Of a DNA stretch of 5,452 nt, positions 5,193 to 5,452 are shown one piece after another (position 1 is the stretch's first letter; the number at the start of each line of letters is the position of its first letter). A program made the position numbers and the translations under genes. This DNA comes from Pseudomonadota bacterium (GTDB lineage: Bacteria > Myxococcota_A > Polyangia > Polyangiales > Polyangiaceae), in contig JAEYOT010000190.1 in the NCBI GenBank assembly GCA_023411445.1, positions 1-5,452 on the forward strand. The letters are read 5' to 3'. The notes below the pieces were generated by a model, which searched no databases, was not told the DNA's origin, and was given only the letters and a program-made list of their open reading frames with translations.

Positions 5193-5452
5193 GGTTTTCT
5201 TGGTAGCGCCCCTTTCGTTTCAGGTCAAACGATGCGCCCGCGCCCGCTACGAGGGAAAGGGGGGCGTCGCCTGCGCAGCGGCCCCCAACTCGTACGGACC
5301 GCGGCCCCAAGGCAATGCTGGCGCCGCGAGGCTCGAACCCTCGATGCTTGGATCCTCCTGACACGATCGTATCGGGCTGACACATGGGAGAGACGTGGCC
5401 CGCAGTGTCGAAAGCCTCCACGCATCATGACTGTCGCAGCAGTCTCACGAGG
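5193..5452. other. Right-end non-coding region with inverted and direct repeats
   Basis: No supportable gene lies in these 260 nt. The part near 5200-5230 probably holds the reverse-operon promoter. An 8-nt inverted repeat, CCCCTTTC (5209-5216) and GAAAGGGG (5255-5262), overlaps that promoter. A 5-bp hairpin (5327-5331 with 5339-5343) resembles a tRNA T-arm but has no tRNA around it. A near-palindrome centred on ACGATCGT (5360-5373) is flanked by two copies of CTGACAC (5358-5364, 5377-5383). These may be operators or the control region of a gene beyond the right edge. Confidence 0.5.
5200..5228 (-). promoter_or_regulatory. Candidate promoter for the winged-helix/DUF5985 operon
   Basis: On the reverse strand TTGACC (5228-5223) is followed after 17 nt by TACCAA (5205-5200), matching -35 at 5/6 and -10 at 3/6. 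The implied start of transcription is close to the TTG at 5192, giving a very short or absent leader. The -35 is convincing; the -10 is weak. Confidence 0.35.

Noticed and set aside
5318..5400. tRNA-like gene on the reverse strand (loop GTTCGAG in a 5-bp stem)
   Set aside because: The stem and loop resemble a T-arm, but placing TTCGA in the canonical loop register gives a mismatched T-stem. No matching 5' acceptor strand, D-arm or anticodon arm exists at the right distance.
5185..5421. 78-codon open frame on the reverse strand over the right-end region
   Set aside because: The composition looks random, it overlaps the promoter and start of the winged-helix-like gene, and no domain is recognisable.
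5384..5452. Possible start of a forward gene at ATG 5384, open to the window edge for 23 codons
   Set aside because: There is no ribosome site before it, and the residues (MGETWPAVSKASTHHDCRSS) show no recognisable pattern. It is too short to judge.

Overview
The window is GC-rich with strong third-position G/C. Its gene content (a YbjN/CesT-like protein, a PspA/IM30 protein and a secreted CBM9-like/FG-GAP-like protein in one operon) suggests a high-GC proteobacterial or myxobacterial (Deltaproteobacteria/Myxococcota) chromosome. That placement is inferred from protein character and base composition; no rRNA or other phylogenetic marker is present.

Forward strand, 1-4268. A zinc-type cation diffusion facilitator (CzcD-like) runs in from the left edge with a very His-rich N-terminus and ends at 1041. 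After a 69-nt gap holding overlapping inverted repeats and a possible promoter, a compact cluster begins: a 133-aa YbjN/CesT-like protein (1111-1512), a PspA/IM30 membrane-stress protein (reading frame 1528-2352), and a secreted 636-aa protein with a CBM9-like domain and two copies of an FG-GAP/VCBS-like unit (2358-4268). Spacings are 15 nt and 5 nt, so the three are probably co-transcribed. A reasonable inference is an envelope-maintenance module: a cytoplasmic chaperone-fold protein, a membrane-remodelling ESCRT-III-like protein, and an exported calcium-binding-type partner.

The most striking feature is an in-frame TAG at codon 34 of pspA (1627-1629). It separates the conserved N-terminal amphipathic membrane-binding helix (1528-1626) from the coiled-coil body, which can restart at an ATG three bases past the TAG (1633). 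No other lesion is visible in the frame. This could be a sequencing error, a recent mutation, a split gene with re-initiation, or amber suppression. Two neighbouring genes end in TAG, which argues against wholesale recoding.

Reverse strand, 5192-4265. A tight three-gene operon encodes a small winged-helix-like protein with a TTG start and then two 87-aa, three-helix membrane proteins of DUF5985 type, joined by two ATGA overlaps. Its last gene converges on the forward operon so closely that both stop codons sit in one CTAG palindrome (4265-4268).

The right end, 5193-5452, holds no convincing gene. It contains the likely promoter region of the reverse operon, inverted repeats, a near-palindrome and a 7-nt direct repeat.
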